Under the pieces are notes generated by a model, which saw nothing but the letters and a program-made list of their open reading frames with translations, did not search any database and was not told the origin of the DNA. This document shows, in pieces, positions 1-7,996 of a DNA stretch of 64,000 nt. The stretch's first letter is position 1. Each line of letters starts with the position of its first letter. The DNA lies in contig JAIOOS010000019.1 of the NCBI GenBank assembly GCA_021414305.1, forward strand, positions 52,840 through 116,839, given 5' to 3'. A program made the translations under genes and the position numbers. This stretch comes from Burkholderiales bacterium. Lineage in GTDB: Bacteria; Pseudomonadota; Gammaproteobacteria; Burkholderiales; Burkholderiaceae_C.

Positions 1-1272
1 TACCTGCCGCCGGCCTGGGTCGGGCAGAACATCTTCTCCTACGCGCAGTGGCTGGTCTGCGGCTACGTCGTCAACTGCCCCGAGTCGGCGAGCACGGTGA
101 CGATCGACCTGAAGGAGATCGGGCCTACCTACTACTTCGCGCCGCCGCGGGTGTTCGAGGGCCTGCTCACGAGCGTGATGATCCGCATGGAAGACGCCGG
201 CCGCTTCAAGCGCTGGCTGTTCGACCGGGCGATGGCGCTGGCCCGCCGGGTCGGCCCGGCGCTGATGGACGGCAAGCCCGTCGGCGCGCTCGACCGCCTG
301 CGCTACGCCCTCGGCAAGCTCTTCATCTACGCGCCGCTGCGCAACACGCTCGGCTTCTCGCGGGTGCGCGTCGCCTACACCGCGGGCGAGGCGATCGGCC
401 CCGACCTCTTCACCTTCTACCGCTCGCTCGGGATCAACCTGAAGCAGCTCTACGGCTCGACCGAGACCGCCGTGTTCGTCTGCCTGCAGCCCGACAACGA
501 GGCGCGCTCCGACACCGTCGGCGTGCCGATCGAAGGCGTCGAGCTCAAGGTCGAGCCGAGCGGCGAGATCCTGGTGCGCTCGCCCGGCCTGCTCAAGGAG
601 TACTACAAGAATCCGGAGGCGACCGCCGAGGTCCTTACCGCCGACGGCTGGTACCGCACCGGCGACGCGGGCTTTCTCGACGCCGCGGGCCACGTGAAGA
701 TCATCGACCGCGCCAAGGACGTCGGCCGGATCGCCGGCGGCATTCACGACGGCGCCCTGTTCGCGCCCAAGTACATCGAGAACAAGCTCAAGTTCTTTCC
801 CTACATCAAGGAAGCGGTGGCGTTCGGCGACCGGCGCGAGAAGGTCTGCGTCTTCGTCAACATCGACATGGAGGCGGTGGGCAACTGGGCCGAGAAGCGC
901 AACCTCCCCTACGGCGGCTACACCGAGCTGTCGCAGAAGCCCGAGGTCGCAGCGCTGATCAAGGACTGCGTCGCCAAGGTCAACGCCGACCTCGCCGCCG
1001 ACGAGAAGCTCGCCGGCAGCCAGATCAGCCGCTTCCTGATCCTGCACAAGGAGCTCGACGCCGACGACGGCGAGCTGACCCGCACGCGCAAGGTCCGCCG
1101 CGGCTACATCGCCGAGCGCTACGACGTGCTGGTCGACGCGCTCTACGGCGGCAAGACCGAGCAGTACGTGGAGACGCAGGTCAAGTTCGAGGACGGGCGC
1201 ACCGGCAAGGTCGCGGCGACGCTGAAGATCGTCGACGTGCCCGTGCTTCCCGTCATGGCGCGCGCCGCGTGA
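1..1272 (+). CDS. AMP-binding long-chain acyl-CoA ligase, 5' end outside window
   Basis: The reading frame is open from the first base, so the N-terminus lies upstream; 423 C-terminal residues are visible. It is an ANL-superfamily adenylate-forming ligase that would activate a carboxylic acid to its CoA thioester. Visible motifs are the YGSTE adenylate-binding motif near base 451, the GWYRTGD motif near 646, a degenerate DRAKD hinge near 706, and a basic C-terminal ELTRTRKVRR segment near 1072 that resembles the lysine region of long-chain fatty acid CoA ligases. Its TGA shares a base with the ATG of the downstream ABC ATPase, so the two are translationally coupled. The cognate acid cannot be read from sequence; a medium, long or aryl-alkanoic acid taken up by the adjacent transporter is the simplest inference. 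Confidence 0.9.
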   Translation, partial: YLPPAWVGQNIFSYAQWLVCGYVVNCPESASTVTIDLKEIGPTYYFAPPRVFEGLLTSVMIRMEDAGRFKRWLFDRAMALARRVGPALMDGKPVGALDRLRYALGKLFIYAPLRNTLGFSRVRVAYTAGEAIGPDLFTFYRSLGINLKQLYGSTETAVFVCLQPDNEARSDTVGVPIEGVELKVEPSGEILVRSPGLLKEYYKNPEATAEVLTADGWYRTGDAGFLDAAGHVKIIDRAKDVGRIAGGIHDGALFAPKYIENKLKFFPYIKEAVAFGDRREKVCVFVNIDMEAVGNWAEKRNLPYGGYTELSQKPEVAALIKDCVAKVNADLAADEKLAGSQISRFLILHKELDADDGELTRTRKVRRGYIAERYDVLVDALYGGKTEQYVETQVKFEDGRTGKVAATLKIVDVPVLPVMARAA

Positions 1273-2054
1273 TGGCGCGCCGCACCGGAGACGTCATCCT
1301 CGACGTCAGGAACCTCAGCCTCCGCTTCGGCGGCGTCAAGGCGCTGACCGACATCACCTTCGACGTCCGCGAGCACGAGATCCGCGCCATCATCGGCCCG
1401 AACGGCGCGGGCAAGAGCTCGATGCTCAACTGCATCAACGGCGTCTACCAGCCGCAGGACGGCTCGATCAGCCTGCGCGGCAAGACCTTCCGCCACATGA
1501 ACTCGCGCCAGGTGGCCGAGATGGGCGTGGCGCGCACCTTCCAGAATCTGGCGCTCTTCAAGGGCATGAGCGTGCTCGACAACATCATGACCGGGCGCAA
1601 CCTGAAGATGCGGACCAACATCTTCCAGCAGGCGATCCGATGGGGCGCGGCCGAGCGCGAGGAAACCGAGCAGCGCATCGTCGTCGAAAGGATCATCGAC
1701 TTCCTCGAGATCCAGCCGTTTCGCAAGACGCCGGTCGGCCGCCTGCCTTACGGCCTGCAGAAGCGGGTCGACCTCGGCCGGGCGCTGGCGATGGAGCCGC
1801 AGGTGCTGCTGCTCGACGAGCCGATGGCCGGCATGAACGTCGAGGAGAAGCAGGACATGAGCCGCTTCATCCTCGACGTCAACGACGAGTTCGGCACGAC
1901 GATCGTCCTGATCGAGCACGACATGAGCGTGGTCATGGACATCAGCGACCGGGTCGTCGTGCTCGACTACGGCAAGAAGATCGGCGATGGCAAGCCCGAC
2001 GAGGTGCGCGCCAACCCCGAGGTCATCTCCGCCTACCTCGGCACGTCGCACTGA
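1272..2054 (+). CDS. Liv-type ABC transporter ATP-binding protein (LivG family)
   Basis: Cytoplasmic ATPase of a branched-chain-amino-acid-type (HAAT) ABC importer, 260 residues. Walker A (GPNGAGKS) is at residues 42-49, the signature region reads LPYGLQKR in place of canonical LSGGQ, as is usual for LivG proteins, and Walker B is LLLDEPMAGM. The start was chosen because ATG at 1272 overlaps the upstream stop (TGATG) and gives a normal-length protein; the frame also stays open upstream, but in a ligase shadow frame. It is the first transporter gene of a tightly packed set (G-H-M-binding protein-F). With acyl-CoA ligases on both sides the substrate may be an organic or aromatic acid rather than leucine; this is inference. 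Confidence 0.93.
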   Translation: MARRTGDVILDVRNLSLRFGGVKALTDITFDVREHEIRAIIGPNGAGKSSMLNCINGVYQPQDGSISLRGKTFRHMNSRQVAEMGVARTFQNLALFKGMSVLDNIMTGRNLKMRTNIFQQAIRWGAAEREETEQRIVVERIIDFLEIQPFRKTPVGRLPYGLQKRVDLGRALAMEPQVLLLDEPMAGMNVEEKQDMSRFILDVNDEFGTTIVLIEHDMSVVMDISDRVVVLDYGKKIGDGKPDEVRANPEVISAYLGTSH

Positions 2055-2069
2055 GGGCAGACGAAAGAC

Positions 2070-2999
2070 ATGGGACCGTTCCTCGAAACCCTGCTCGGCG
2101 GCCTGATGGTCGGCATGCTCTATTCGCTGATCGCCCTCGGCTTCGTCCTGATCTACAAGGCCTCGGGCGTCTTCAACTTCGCTCAAGGAGCCATGGTGCT
2201 GTTCGCGGCGCTGGCGATGGCGCGCTTCGCCGAGTGGATCCCTAAGCTCACCGGCCTGAACAACAAGTTGATCGACAACACGATCGCCTTCGTCGGCGCG
2301 GCGCTGATGATGGTGCTGCTCGCCTGGCTCATCCAGAAGCTGGTGCTCGGCAAGCTCGTCAACCAGGAAGGCATCACCCTGCTGATGGCCACCCTCGGCA
2401 TCACCTACTTCCTCGAAGGCTCGGGGCAGATGCTGTTCGGCAACGACATCTACAAGATCGACATCGGCATGCCCAAGGATCCGATGTTCCTGTTCGAGAA
2501 GACCTTCGAGGGCGGCATCCTGGTGAACCAGGAAGACCTGGCCGCGGCCTTGATCGCGGCGGTGCTGGTCGCCCTGCTCGCCCTCTTCTTCCAGAAGACG
2601 GCCACCGGCCGGGCGCTGCGCGCCGTCGCCGACGACCATGCCGCGGCGCAGTCGATCGGCATTCCGCTCGACCGGATCTGGGTGATCGTCTGGTCGGTTG
2701 CCGGCGTGGTCGCGCTGGTGGCGGGCGCGATCTGGGGCTCCAAGCTCGGCGTGCAGTTCTCGCTCTCGCTGGTGGCGCTGAAGGCGCTGCCGGTGGTGAT
2801 CCTCGGCGGGCTGACCTCGATTCCCGGCGCCATCATCGGCGGCCTGCTGATAGGAGTCGGCGAGAAGCTCTCCGAGATCTACCTCGGCCCGCACCTCGGC
2901 GGCGGCATCGAGATCTGGTTCGCCTACGTGCTGGCGCTCGTCTTTCTCCTGATCCGGCCGCAAGGCCTGTTCGGCGAGAAGATCATCGACCGGGTCTGA
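2070..2999 (+). CDS. Liv-type ABC transporter permease (LivH family)
   Basis: Integral membrane permease of 309 residues with about eight hydrophobic segments. The N-terminal signature, IALGFVLIYKASGVFNFAQG, is the typical LivH helix, and a GRALRAVADD stretch near residue 180 is the cytoplasmic loop that contacts the ATPase. It lies 15 bases after the ATPase gene and 3 bases before the second permease, so all are one transcript. It should pair with the LivM-type permease to form the translocation channel. Confidence 0.93.
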   Translation: MGPFLETLLGGLMVGMLYSLIALGFVLIYKASGVFNFAQGAMVLFAALAMARFAEWIPKLTGLNNKLIDNTIAFVGAALMMVLLAWLIQKLVLGKLVNQEGITLLMATLGITYFLEGSGQMLFGNDIYKIDIGMPKDPMFLFEKTFEGGILVNQEDLAAALIAAVLVALLALFFQKTATGRALRAVADDHAAAQSIGIPLDRIWVIVWSVAGVVALVAGAIWGSKLGVQFSLSLVALKALPVVILGGLTSIPGAIIGGLLIGVGEKLSEIYLGPHLGGGIEIWFAYVLALVFLLIRPQGLFGEKIIDRV

Positions 3000-3002
3000 G
3001 CG

Positions 3003-4067
3003 ATGCTGTACCGCGAGAACGGCCAGTTCAAGACGTCCTACCGGGGCGACCAGCAGATCTTTCCGATCCTGCAGGACCGGATCGCGATCGGCCTCTTGTT
3101 CGCCTTCGCCTTCGTCGCCGTTCCGCTGCTCGCCTCGGAATACATGTTCCGCGCGATCCTGATCCCGTTCCTGATCCTGTCGCTCGCGGCTCTCGGCCTC
3201 AACATCCTGGTCGGCTACTGCGGCCAGATCTCGCTCGGCACCGGCGCCTTCATGGCGGTCGGCGCCTACGGGGCCTACAACTTCATGGTCCGCATCGACG
3301 GCATGCCGCTGATCGTGGCCTTGCTGCTCGGTGGCGCATGCGCCACCGTGGTCGGCGTGCTGTTCGGGATCCCCTCGCTGCGCATCAAGGGCCTCTACCT
3401 CGCGGTGGCGACGCTCGCCGCGCAGTTCTTCGCCGATTGGGCGTTCCTGCGCGTGCCCTACTTCACCCACAACTCGAGCTCCGGCTCGGTCAGCGTCGCC
3501 AGCCTCTCTGTGTTCGGCTTGGCCATCGAATCGCCGGTCAGCCGCTATCTCTTCTGCCTCAGCTTCCTGTGCGTGTTCGGCCTGCTGGCGAAGAACCTGG
3601 TGCGCGGCCACATCGGCCGCGAGTGGATGGCGATCCGCGACATGGACGTCGCCGCGGCGGTGATCGGCATCCGGCCGATGTACGCCAAGCTCAGCGCCTT
3701 CGCCGTGAGCTCGTTCATCGTCGGCGTCGCCGGCGCGCTCTGGGGCTTCGTCTACCTGGGCTCGTGGGAGCCGGCGGCGTTCTCGATCGACCGCTCGTTC
3801 CAGCTCCTCTTCATGGTGATCATCGGCGGCCTCGGCTCGATCATGGGCAGCTTCTTCGGCGCCGCCTTCATCGTCTTCCTGCCGCTGCTGCTGAGCCAGG
3901 TGCCGCAGTGGCTGGGCATTCCGCTCTCGGTCGTGACCGCCTCGCACCTCGAATTCATGATCTTCGGCGCCCTGATCGTCTTCTTCCTCGTGGTCGAGCC
4001 GCACGGCCTGGCGCGCCTGTGGTCCACGGGCAAGGAAAAGCTGCGCCTCTGGCCGTTCCCGCATTGA
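3003..4067 (+). CDS. Liv-type ABC transporter permease (LivM family)
   Basis: Second membrane permease, 354 residues, with roughly ten hydrophobic segments and the LivM-type motifs LGLNILVGYCGQISLGTGAF (about residues 60-80) and MAIRDMDVAAAVIGI (about 210-224), the latter being the EAA-like loop that docks on the ATPase. The N-terminus carries a hydrophilic stretch of about 30 residues before the first helix, which is common in this family. It follows the LivH-type gene by three bases. The gap to the binding-protein gene (106 bases) is the largest within the transporter set and could hold an extra promoter, though I see no strong one. Confidence 0.93.
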   Translation: MLYRENGQFKTSYRGDQQIFPILQDRIAIGLLFAFAFVAVPLLASEYMFRAILIPFLILSLAALGLNILVGYCGQISLGTGAFMAVGAYGAYNFMVRIDGMPLIVALLLGGACATVVGVLFGIPSLRIKGLYLAVATLAAQFFADWAFLRVPYFTHNSSSGSVSVASLSVFGLAIESPVSRYLFCLSFLCVFGLLAKNLVRGHIGREWMAIRDMDVAAAVIGIRPMYAKLSAFAVSSFIVGVAGALWGFVYLGSWEPAAFSIDRSFQLLFMVIIGGLGSIMGSFFGAAFIVFLPLLLSQVPQWLGIPLSVVTASHLEFMIFGALIVFFLVVEPHGLARLWSTGKEKLRLWPFPH

Positions 4068-4173
4068 CCTCTTTTTCTGAAAAGTACCGATTGAAAGCCA
4101 CCGTTTTTCACGCTCAGATGGCTCGTTCTCACTCACACCCTGCCGCGTGTTCCTTTCACCTGTGGAGACAACC

Positions 4174-5499
4174 ATGATCCTGAAGAGTTTCAAAGGCCTG
4201 CTGCTCGGCGCGACGCTGCTGGCGAGCGGGCTCGCCGCATCGACCGCGGCGTTGGCCCAAGCCAAGGAGCAGTTCTTCCCGCTGCTCGTCTATCGCAGCG
4301 GCGCCTACGCGCCGAACGGAACGCCGTGGGCCAACGGCAAGCAGGACTACATCAAGATGATCAACGCCCGCGACGGCGGGGTGAACGGCGTCAAGCTGAC
4401 GTTCGAGGAATGCGAGACCGGCTACGCCACGGACCGAGGCGTCGAGTGCTACGAGCGGCTGAAGGGCCGGCCGGGCGTCACCCTGTTCGAGCCGCAGTCG
4501 ACCGGCATCACCTTCGCCCTGACCGACAAGGCGCCCGGCGACAAGATCCCGCTGCTGACGGTCGGTTACGGCCTCTCGGCGGCGCAGGACGGCTTCGCCT
4601 TCGCCTGGAACTTCCCGATCATGGGCAGCTACTGGACCGGTGCCGACATCCTGGTTCAGCACCTGCTCAAGAAGGACGGCAATCTCAAGGGCAAGAAGAT
4701 CGCCCTGGTCTATCACGACTCGCCATTCGGCAAGGAGCCGATTCCGCTGCTGCAGGAGCGAGCCAAGCTCAACGGCTTCGAGCTGCAGCTGATTCCGGTG
4801 GCCGCGCCCGGCGCGGAGCAGAAAGCGGCCTGGCTGCAGATCCGTCAGAGTCGGCCCGACTACGTGTTCCTCTGGGGCTGGGGCATCATGAACTCGACCG
4901 CGCTGAAGGAAGCGCAGGCCACCGGCTACCCGCGCGAGAAGATGTACGGCGTGTGGTGGGCCGGCGCCGAGCCTGACGTTCGCGACTCCGGCGAGGGCGC
5001 CAAGGGCTACAACGCGCTTGCGCTGAATCCCTCGGGTCAAAGCCCGAAGGTGATCCAGGACATCCTCAAGCTCGTGCACGACAAGGGCCAGGGAACCGGT
5101 CCGCGCGAGGAGGTCGGCTCGGTGCTCTACACCCGCGGCGTGCTGATCCAGATGCTGGCGATCGAAGGCGTGCGCCGGGCGCAGGAGCGCTTCGGCAAGG
5201 GCAAGGTCATGACCGCGGAACAGGTGCGCTGGGGCCTGGAGAACCTTTCGCTCGACCAGAAGCGGCTCGACGCGCTCGGCTTCGCCGGCGTGCTGCGGCC
5301 GATCTCCACCTCTTGCGCCGACCACATGGGCTCGACCTGGGCGCGGATCCAGACGTGGGACGGCTCGAAATGGTCGATGACCTCCGATTTCTACCAAGCC
5401 GATGAACAGATCATCAAGCCGATGGTCAAGGGCGCGGCCGACAAGTACGTGAGCGAGAAGAAGCTGACCCGGCGCACGTCTGCCGACTGTCAGTCCTGA
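4174..5499 (+). CDS. Liv-type ABC transporter periplasmic substrate-binding protein
   Basis: Periplasmic binding protein of 441 residues, type 1 periplasmic-binding fold as in LivK/AmiC relatives. A Sec signal peptide is clear: MILKSFKGLLLGATLLASG, then AALAQAKEQ with cleavage after ALAQA. The start at ATG 4174 is preferred over the in-frame GTG at 4147 because a GGAG sits 7 bases upstream and the signal peptide then begins properly. It is longer than classical LivK (about 370) and matches the larger group of binding proteins often encoded beside CoA ligases. A terminator-like hairpin follows directly, so binding-protein transcript may exceed that of the downstream ATPase. Confidence 0.92.
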   Translation: MILKSFKGLLLGATLLASGLAASTAALAQAKEQFFPLLVYRSGAYAPNGTPWANGKQDYIKMINARDGGVNGVKLTFEECETGYATDRGVECYERLKGRPGVTLFEPQSTGITFALTDKAPGDKIPLLTVGYGLSAAQDGFAFAWNFPIMGSYWTGADILVQHLLKKDGNLKGKKIALVYHDSPFGKEPIPLLQERAKLNGFELQLIPVAAPGAEQKAAWLQIRQSRPDYVFLWGWGIMNSTALKEAQATGYPREKMYGVWWAGAEPDVRDSGEGAKGYNALALNPSGQSPKVIQDILKLVHDKGQGTGPREEVGSVLYTRGVLIQMLAIEGVRRAQERFGKGKVMTAEQVRWGLENLSLDQKRLDALGFAGVLRPISTSCADHMGSTWARIQTWDGSKWSMTSDFYQADEQIIKPMVKGAADKYVSEKKLTRRTSADCQS

Positions 5500-5505
5500 G
5501 TTTGC

Positions 5506-5531
5506 AGGGCCCTCCGAACGAGGGCCCTTTT
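5506..5531 (+). terminator. Intrinsic terminator-like hairpin after the binding-protein gene
   Basis: Nine-base arms AGGGCCCTC (5506-5514) and GAGGGCCCT (5520-5528) pair perfectly around a CGAAC loop and are followed by a short T run. It lies between the binding-protein gene and the LivF-type ATPase, so it probably acts as a partial terminator or 3' stabiliser inside the operon. Confidence 0.65.
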
Positions 5532-5557
5532 CGAAGCGCCGCGCTCGACGCTTCGAA
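5530..5557. repeat. Second inverted repeat in the same gap
   Basis: TTCGAAGCG (5530-5538) and CGCTTCGAA (5549-5557) are perfect reverse complements with a 10-base loop. It directly follows the preceding hairpin, giving two tandem stem-loops in a 72-base gap. There is no T tract, so a processing or stability role is as likely as termination. Confidence 0.5.
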
Positions 5558-5571
5558 AAGCCGCAACCGAC

Positions 5572-6390
5572 ATGACCGCCCCGCCCCTCCTTCTCGATGT
5601 CAACGGCATCGAGGTCATCTATTCGCACGTCATCCTGGTGCTTAAGGGCGTGTCGCTGCAGGTCCCCGAAGGCAAGGTCGTGGCCCTGCTCGGCGGCAAC
5701 GGCGCGGGCAAGACGACGACCCTGCGCGCCGTGAGCAACCTCCTGCGCGCCGAGCGCGGCGAGGTGACCAAGGGCTCGATCGAGCTGCGCGGGGAACGGA
5801 TCGAGCGCCTCAGCACCTCCGACATGGTCGAACGCGGAGTGATCCAGGTGATGGAGGGCCGGCACTGCTTCGCCCACCTGACGATCGAGGAAAACCTGAT
5901 GACCGGCGCCTACACGCGCAAGGACGGCAGGGCCGCAGTCGCGGCGACGCTCGAGAAGGTCTATCGCTACTTCCCCCGCTTGAAGGAACGACGTGCCTCG
6001 CAGGCTGCCTACACCTCCGGCGGCGAGCAGCAGATGTGCGCGATCGGCCGGGCGCTGATGGCCAGCCCGAAGATGGTGCTGCTCGACGAGCCGTCGATGG
6101 GCCTGGCGCCGCAGATCGTCGAGGAGGTATTCGAGATCGTGAAGGACCTGAACCAGAAGGAAGGCGTGACCTTCCTCCTGGCCGAGCAGAACACCAACAT
6201 GGCGCTGCGCTACGCCGATTACGGCTACATCCTCGAGAGCGGCCGCGTCGTCATGGACGGCGCCGCAGCGTCGCTGCGCGAGAACGAGGACGTGCGCGAG
6301 TTCTACCTCGGCACCGGCAGCGCCTCGGGCGAGCGCAAGAGCTACCGCGACGTCAAGAGCTACAAGCGCCGCAAGCGCTGGCTCTCCTGA
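5572..6390 (+). CDS. Liv-type ABC transporter ATP-binding protein (LivF family)
   Basis: Second cytoplasmic ATPase of the importer, 272 residues. Walker A GGNGAGKT is at residues 41-48, the signature is TSGGEQQM, and Walker B is MVLLDEPSMG; the Q-loop and H-switch (LLAEQNTNMAL) are in place. The protein has a basic C-terminal tail, RKSYRDVKSYKRRKRW, that extends past the usual LivF end and is typical of the LivF homologues found with CoA-ligase genes. It begins 72 bases after the binding-protein gene, beyond the two hairpins, and is followed 11 bases later by a small gene on the same strand. Confidence 0.92.
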   Translation: MTAPPLLLDVNGIEVIYSHVILVLKGVSLQVPEGKVVALLGGNGAGKTTTLRAVSNLLRAERGEVTKGSIELRGERIERLSTSDMVERGVIQVMEGRHCFAHLTIEENLMTGAYTRKDGRAAVAATLEKVYRYFPRLKERRASQAAYTSGGEQQMCAIGRALMASPKMVLLDEPSMGLAPQIVEEVFEIVKDLNQKEGVTFLLAEQNTNMALRYADYGYILESGRVVMDGAAASLRENEDVREFYLGTGSASGERKSYRDVKSYKRRKRWLS

Positions 6391-6401
6391 GGAGAATCGC
6401 C

Positions 6402-6674
6402 GTGGCCCGTGCCGATGCCGAAGCCCTGAAGCCGCTCGCGCCGCTGCTGCGCCAGCTGCGCGAGATCAAGGGCGTGAAGGAGAAGAGCGCGGGCATCTTC
6501 TACGGTCGCATCGACGCCTTCGTCCACTTCCACGTCGAAGGCGGCGCGCTGTTCGCCGACCTGAAGAAGCCAGGCGGCGCGGGCTTCGATCGCTATCCCC
6601 TGGCGACGCCGGCGGAGCAGCGCAAGCTGGTCGAAGACGCGAAGCTCCGGGCGCGTCGCTTCGACGACGAGTGA
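6402..6674 (+). CDS. Small conserved-looking protein of unknown function in the Liv/CoA-ligase operon
   Basis: A 90-residue soluble protein starting at GTG 6402 with a good GAGGAGAA ribosome site; the frame also runs open upstream but that portion is a shadow of the LivF gene. It has no signal peptide or membrane segment. Notable segments are a helical start (LKPLAPLLRQLREIKGVKEK), then a beta-rich core with FYGRIDAFVHFHVEGG, LFADLKKPGG and FDRYPL, and a charged end. I do not recognise a named domain. Its place between the LivF ATPase and a PaaK-like ligase, 11 and 16 bases away, makes it part of the operon and suggests a role in handling the imported acid. Confidence 0.8.
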   Translation: MARADAEALKPLAPLLRQLREIKGVKEKSAGIFYGRIDAFVHFHVEGGALFADLKKPGGAGFDRYPLATPAEQRKLVEDAKLRARRFDDE

Positions 6675-6690
6675 CACCCGGACCGACATC

Positions 6691-7959
6691 GTGAGCCAGC
6701 ATTTCGACGCGCTGGAGACGCGCGATCCCGGGCAACGCGAGGCCGCGCTGCTGGCCGCGCTGGCGCTGCAGGTCGCCAACGCGCAGGCGAACGCGCCCGC
6801 GGGCGCCGAGCGGTTCGCCGGCGTGACGGCAGCGAAGGTCGACAGCCGGGCCGCGCTCGCCGCATTGCCGGTGCTGCGCAAGCACGAGTTGCATGAGAGG
6901 CAACGCGCGGCGCTGGCGAACGACCCGTTCGGCGGCTTCGCCGCGATCGGCTGGGGCGCAGCCCGGCCCGCGTCACGGCGGGCGGCCCGCGTCTTCGTTT
7001 CGCCCGGGCCGATCCACGAGCCCGACAGCGCTCGGCCCGACTACTGGCGCATGGGACGCGCCCTCTTCGCCGCGGGCTTTCGCGGCGGCGACCTGGTGCA
7101 CAACAGCTTCAGCTACCACTTCACCCCGGCCGGGGCGATGATGGAAAGCGGTGCCGCGGCGCTCGGCTGCACGGTGTTCCCCGCGGGCACCGGGCAGACC
7201 GAGCAGCAGCTTCAGGCGATGGTCGAGCTGCGGCCCGACGCCTACGTCGGCACGCCGAGCTTCCTGCGCATCCTGCTCGAGAAGGCCGACGAGTCGGGCG
7301 TGGCGCTGCCGTCGCTGAAGAAGGCCTCGCTCGGCGGCGAGGCGTTCCCGGCGGCGCTGCGCGACTGGCTCGCGGCGCGCGGCATCCACGGCTACCAGAG
7401 CTACGGCACCGCCGACCTCGGCCTGGTGGCCTACGAGACCGAGGCGCGCGAGGGCCTTGTCCTCGACGAAGGCGTGATCGTCGAGATCGTGCGGCCCGGC
7501 ACCGGCGATCCGGTCGCCGAGGGCGAAATCGGCGAAGTCGTCGTGACCACGCTCAACCCCGACTATCCGCTGATCCGCTTCGGCACCGGCGACCTCTCGG
7601 CGGTGCTGCCCGGTCGCTGCCCGACCGGCCGCAGCAACCAGCGCATCCGCGGCTGGCTCGGCCGCGCCGACCAGTCGGCCAAGGTGCGCGGCATGTTCGT
7701 CCACCCGCCGCAGGTGGCGGAGATCGCGCGCCGCCATCCCGAGGTGAAGAAGGCGCGCCTGGTGGTGAGCGGCGAGCGCGCCGACGACAGCATGGCGCTC
7801 GAGTGCGAGGTCGAAGGCGCGGCGCCCGAAGGCCTGGCGGAGCGCATTGCGGAGACGATCCGCGAGGTCACCAAGCTGCGCGGCACGGTCGCGATCCGCG
7901 CGCCGGGAAGCCTGCCGAACGACGGCAAGGTGATCGAGGACAGCCGCCGCTACGACTGA
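6691..7959 (+). CDS. PaaK-like phenylacetate-CoA ligase family protein
   Basis: An AMP-forming acyl-CoA ligase of 422 residues, from GTG 6691. The length and layout fit the phenylacetate-CoA ligase (PaaK) family rather than FadD: YQSYGTADLG for the adenylate-binding motif (about residue 233), YPLIRFGTGDLS for the A7-like motif, and a C-terminal SLPNDGKVIEDSR segment with the likely catalytic lysine. It would convert an aryl or organic acid to its CoA thioester in the cytoplasm. It is the last gene of the uptake operon, which therefore holds two different ligase types; they may act on different substrates or at different steps. Confidence 0.88.
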   Translation: MSQHFDALETRDPGQREAALLAALALQVANAQANAPAGAERFAGVTAAKVDSRAALAALPVLRKHELHERQRAALANDPFGGFAAIGWGAARPASRRAARVFVSPGPIHEPDSARPDYWRMGRALFAAGFRGGDLVHNSFSYHFTPAGAMMESGAAALGCTVFPAGTGQTEQQLQAMVELRPDAYVGTPSFLRILLEKADESGVALPSLKKASLGGEAFPAALRDWLAARGIHGYQSYGTADLGLVAYETEAREGLVLDEGVIVEIVRPGTGDPVAEGEIGEVVVTTLNPDYPLIRFGTGDLSAVLPGRCPTGRSNQRIRGWLGRADQSAKVRGMFVHPPQVAEIARRHPEVKKARLVVSGERADDSMALECEVEGAAPEGLAERIAETIREVTKLRGTVAIRAPGSLPNDGKVIEDSRRYD

Positions 7960-7970
7960 GAAGCGAACGC

Positions 7971-7989
7971 GACCGCAGGCCGCGCGGTC
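7971..7989. terminator. Weak hairpin between convergent genes
   Basis: GACCGC (7971-7976) and GCGGTC (7984-7989) form a six-base stem in the 37-base gap between the ligase gene (+) and the TctC gene (-). There is no T tract on either strand, so a terminator role is uncertain. Confidence 0.3.
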
Positions 7990-7996
7990 GATGCGA

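Noticed and set aside
1143..4265. A very long open frame (about 1040 codons) antisense to the Liv genes
   Set aside because: It is Arg/Asp/Glu/His-rich without any domain, and lies opposite genes with clear motifs. High GC content removes stops from the third frame.
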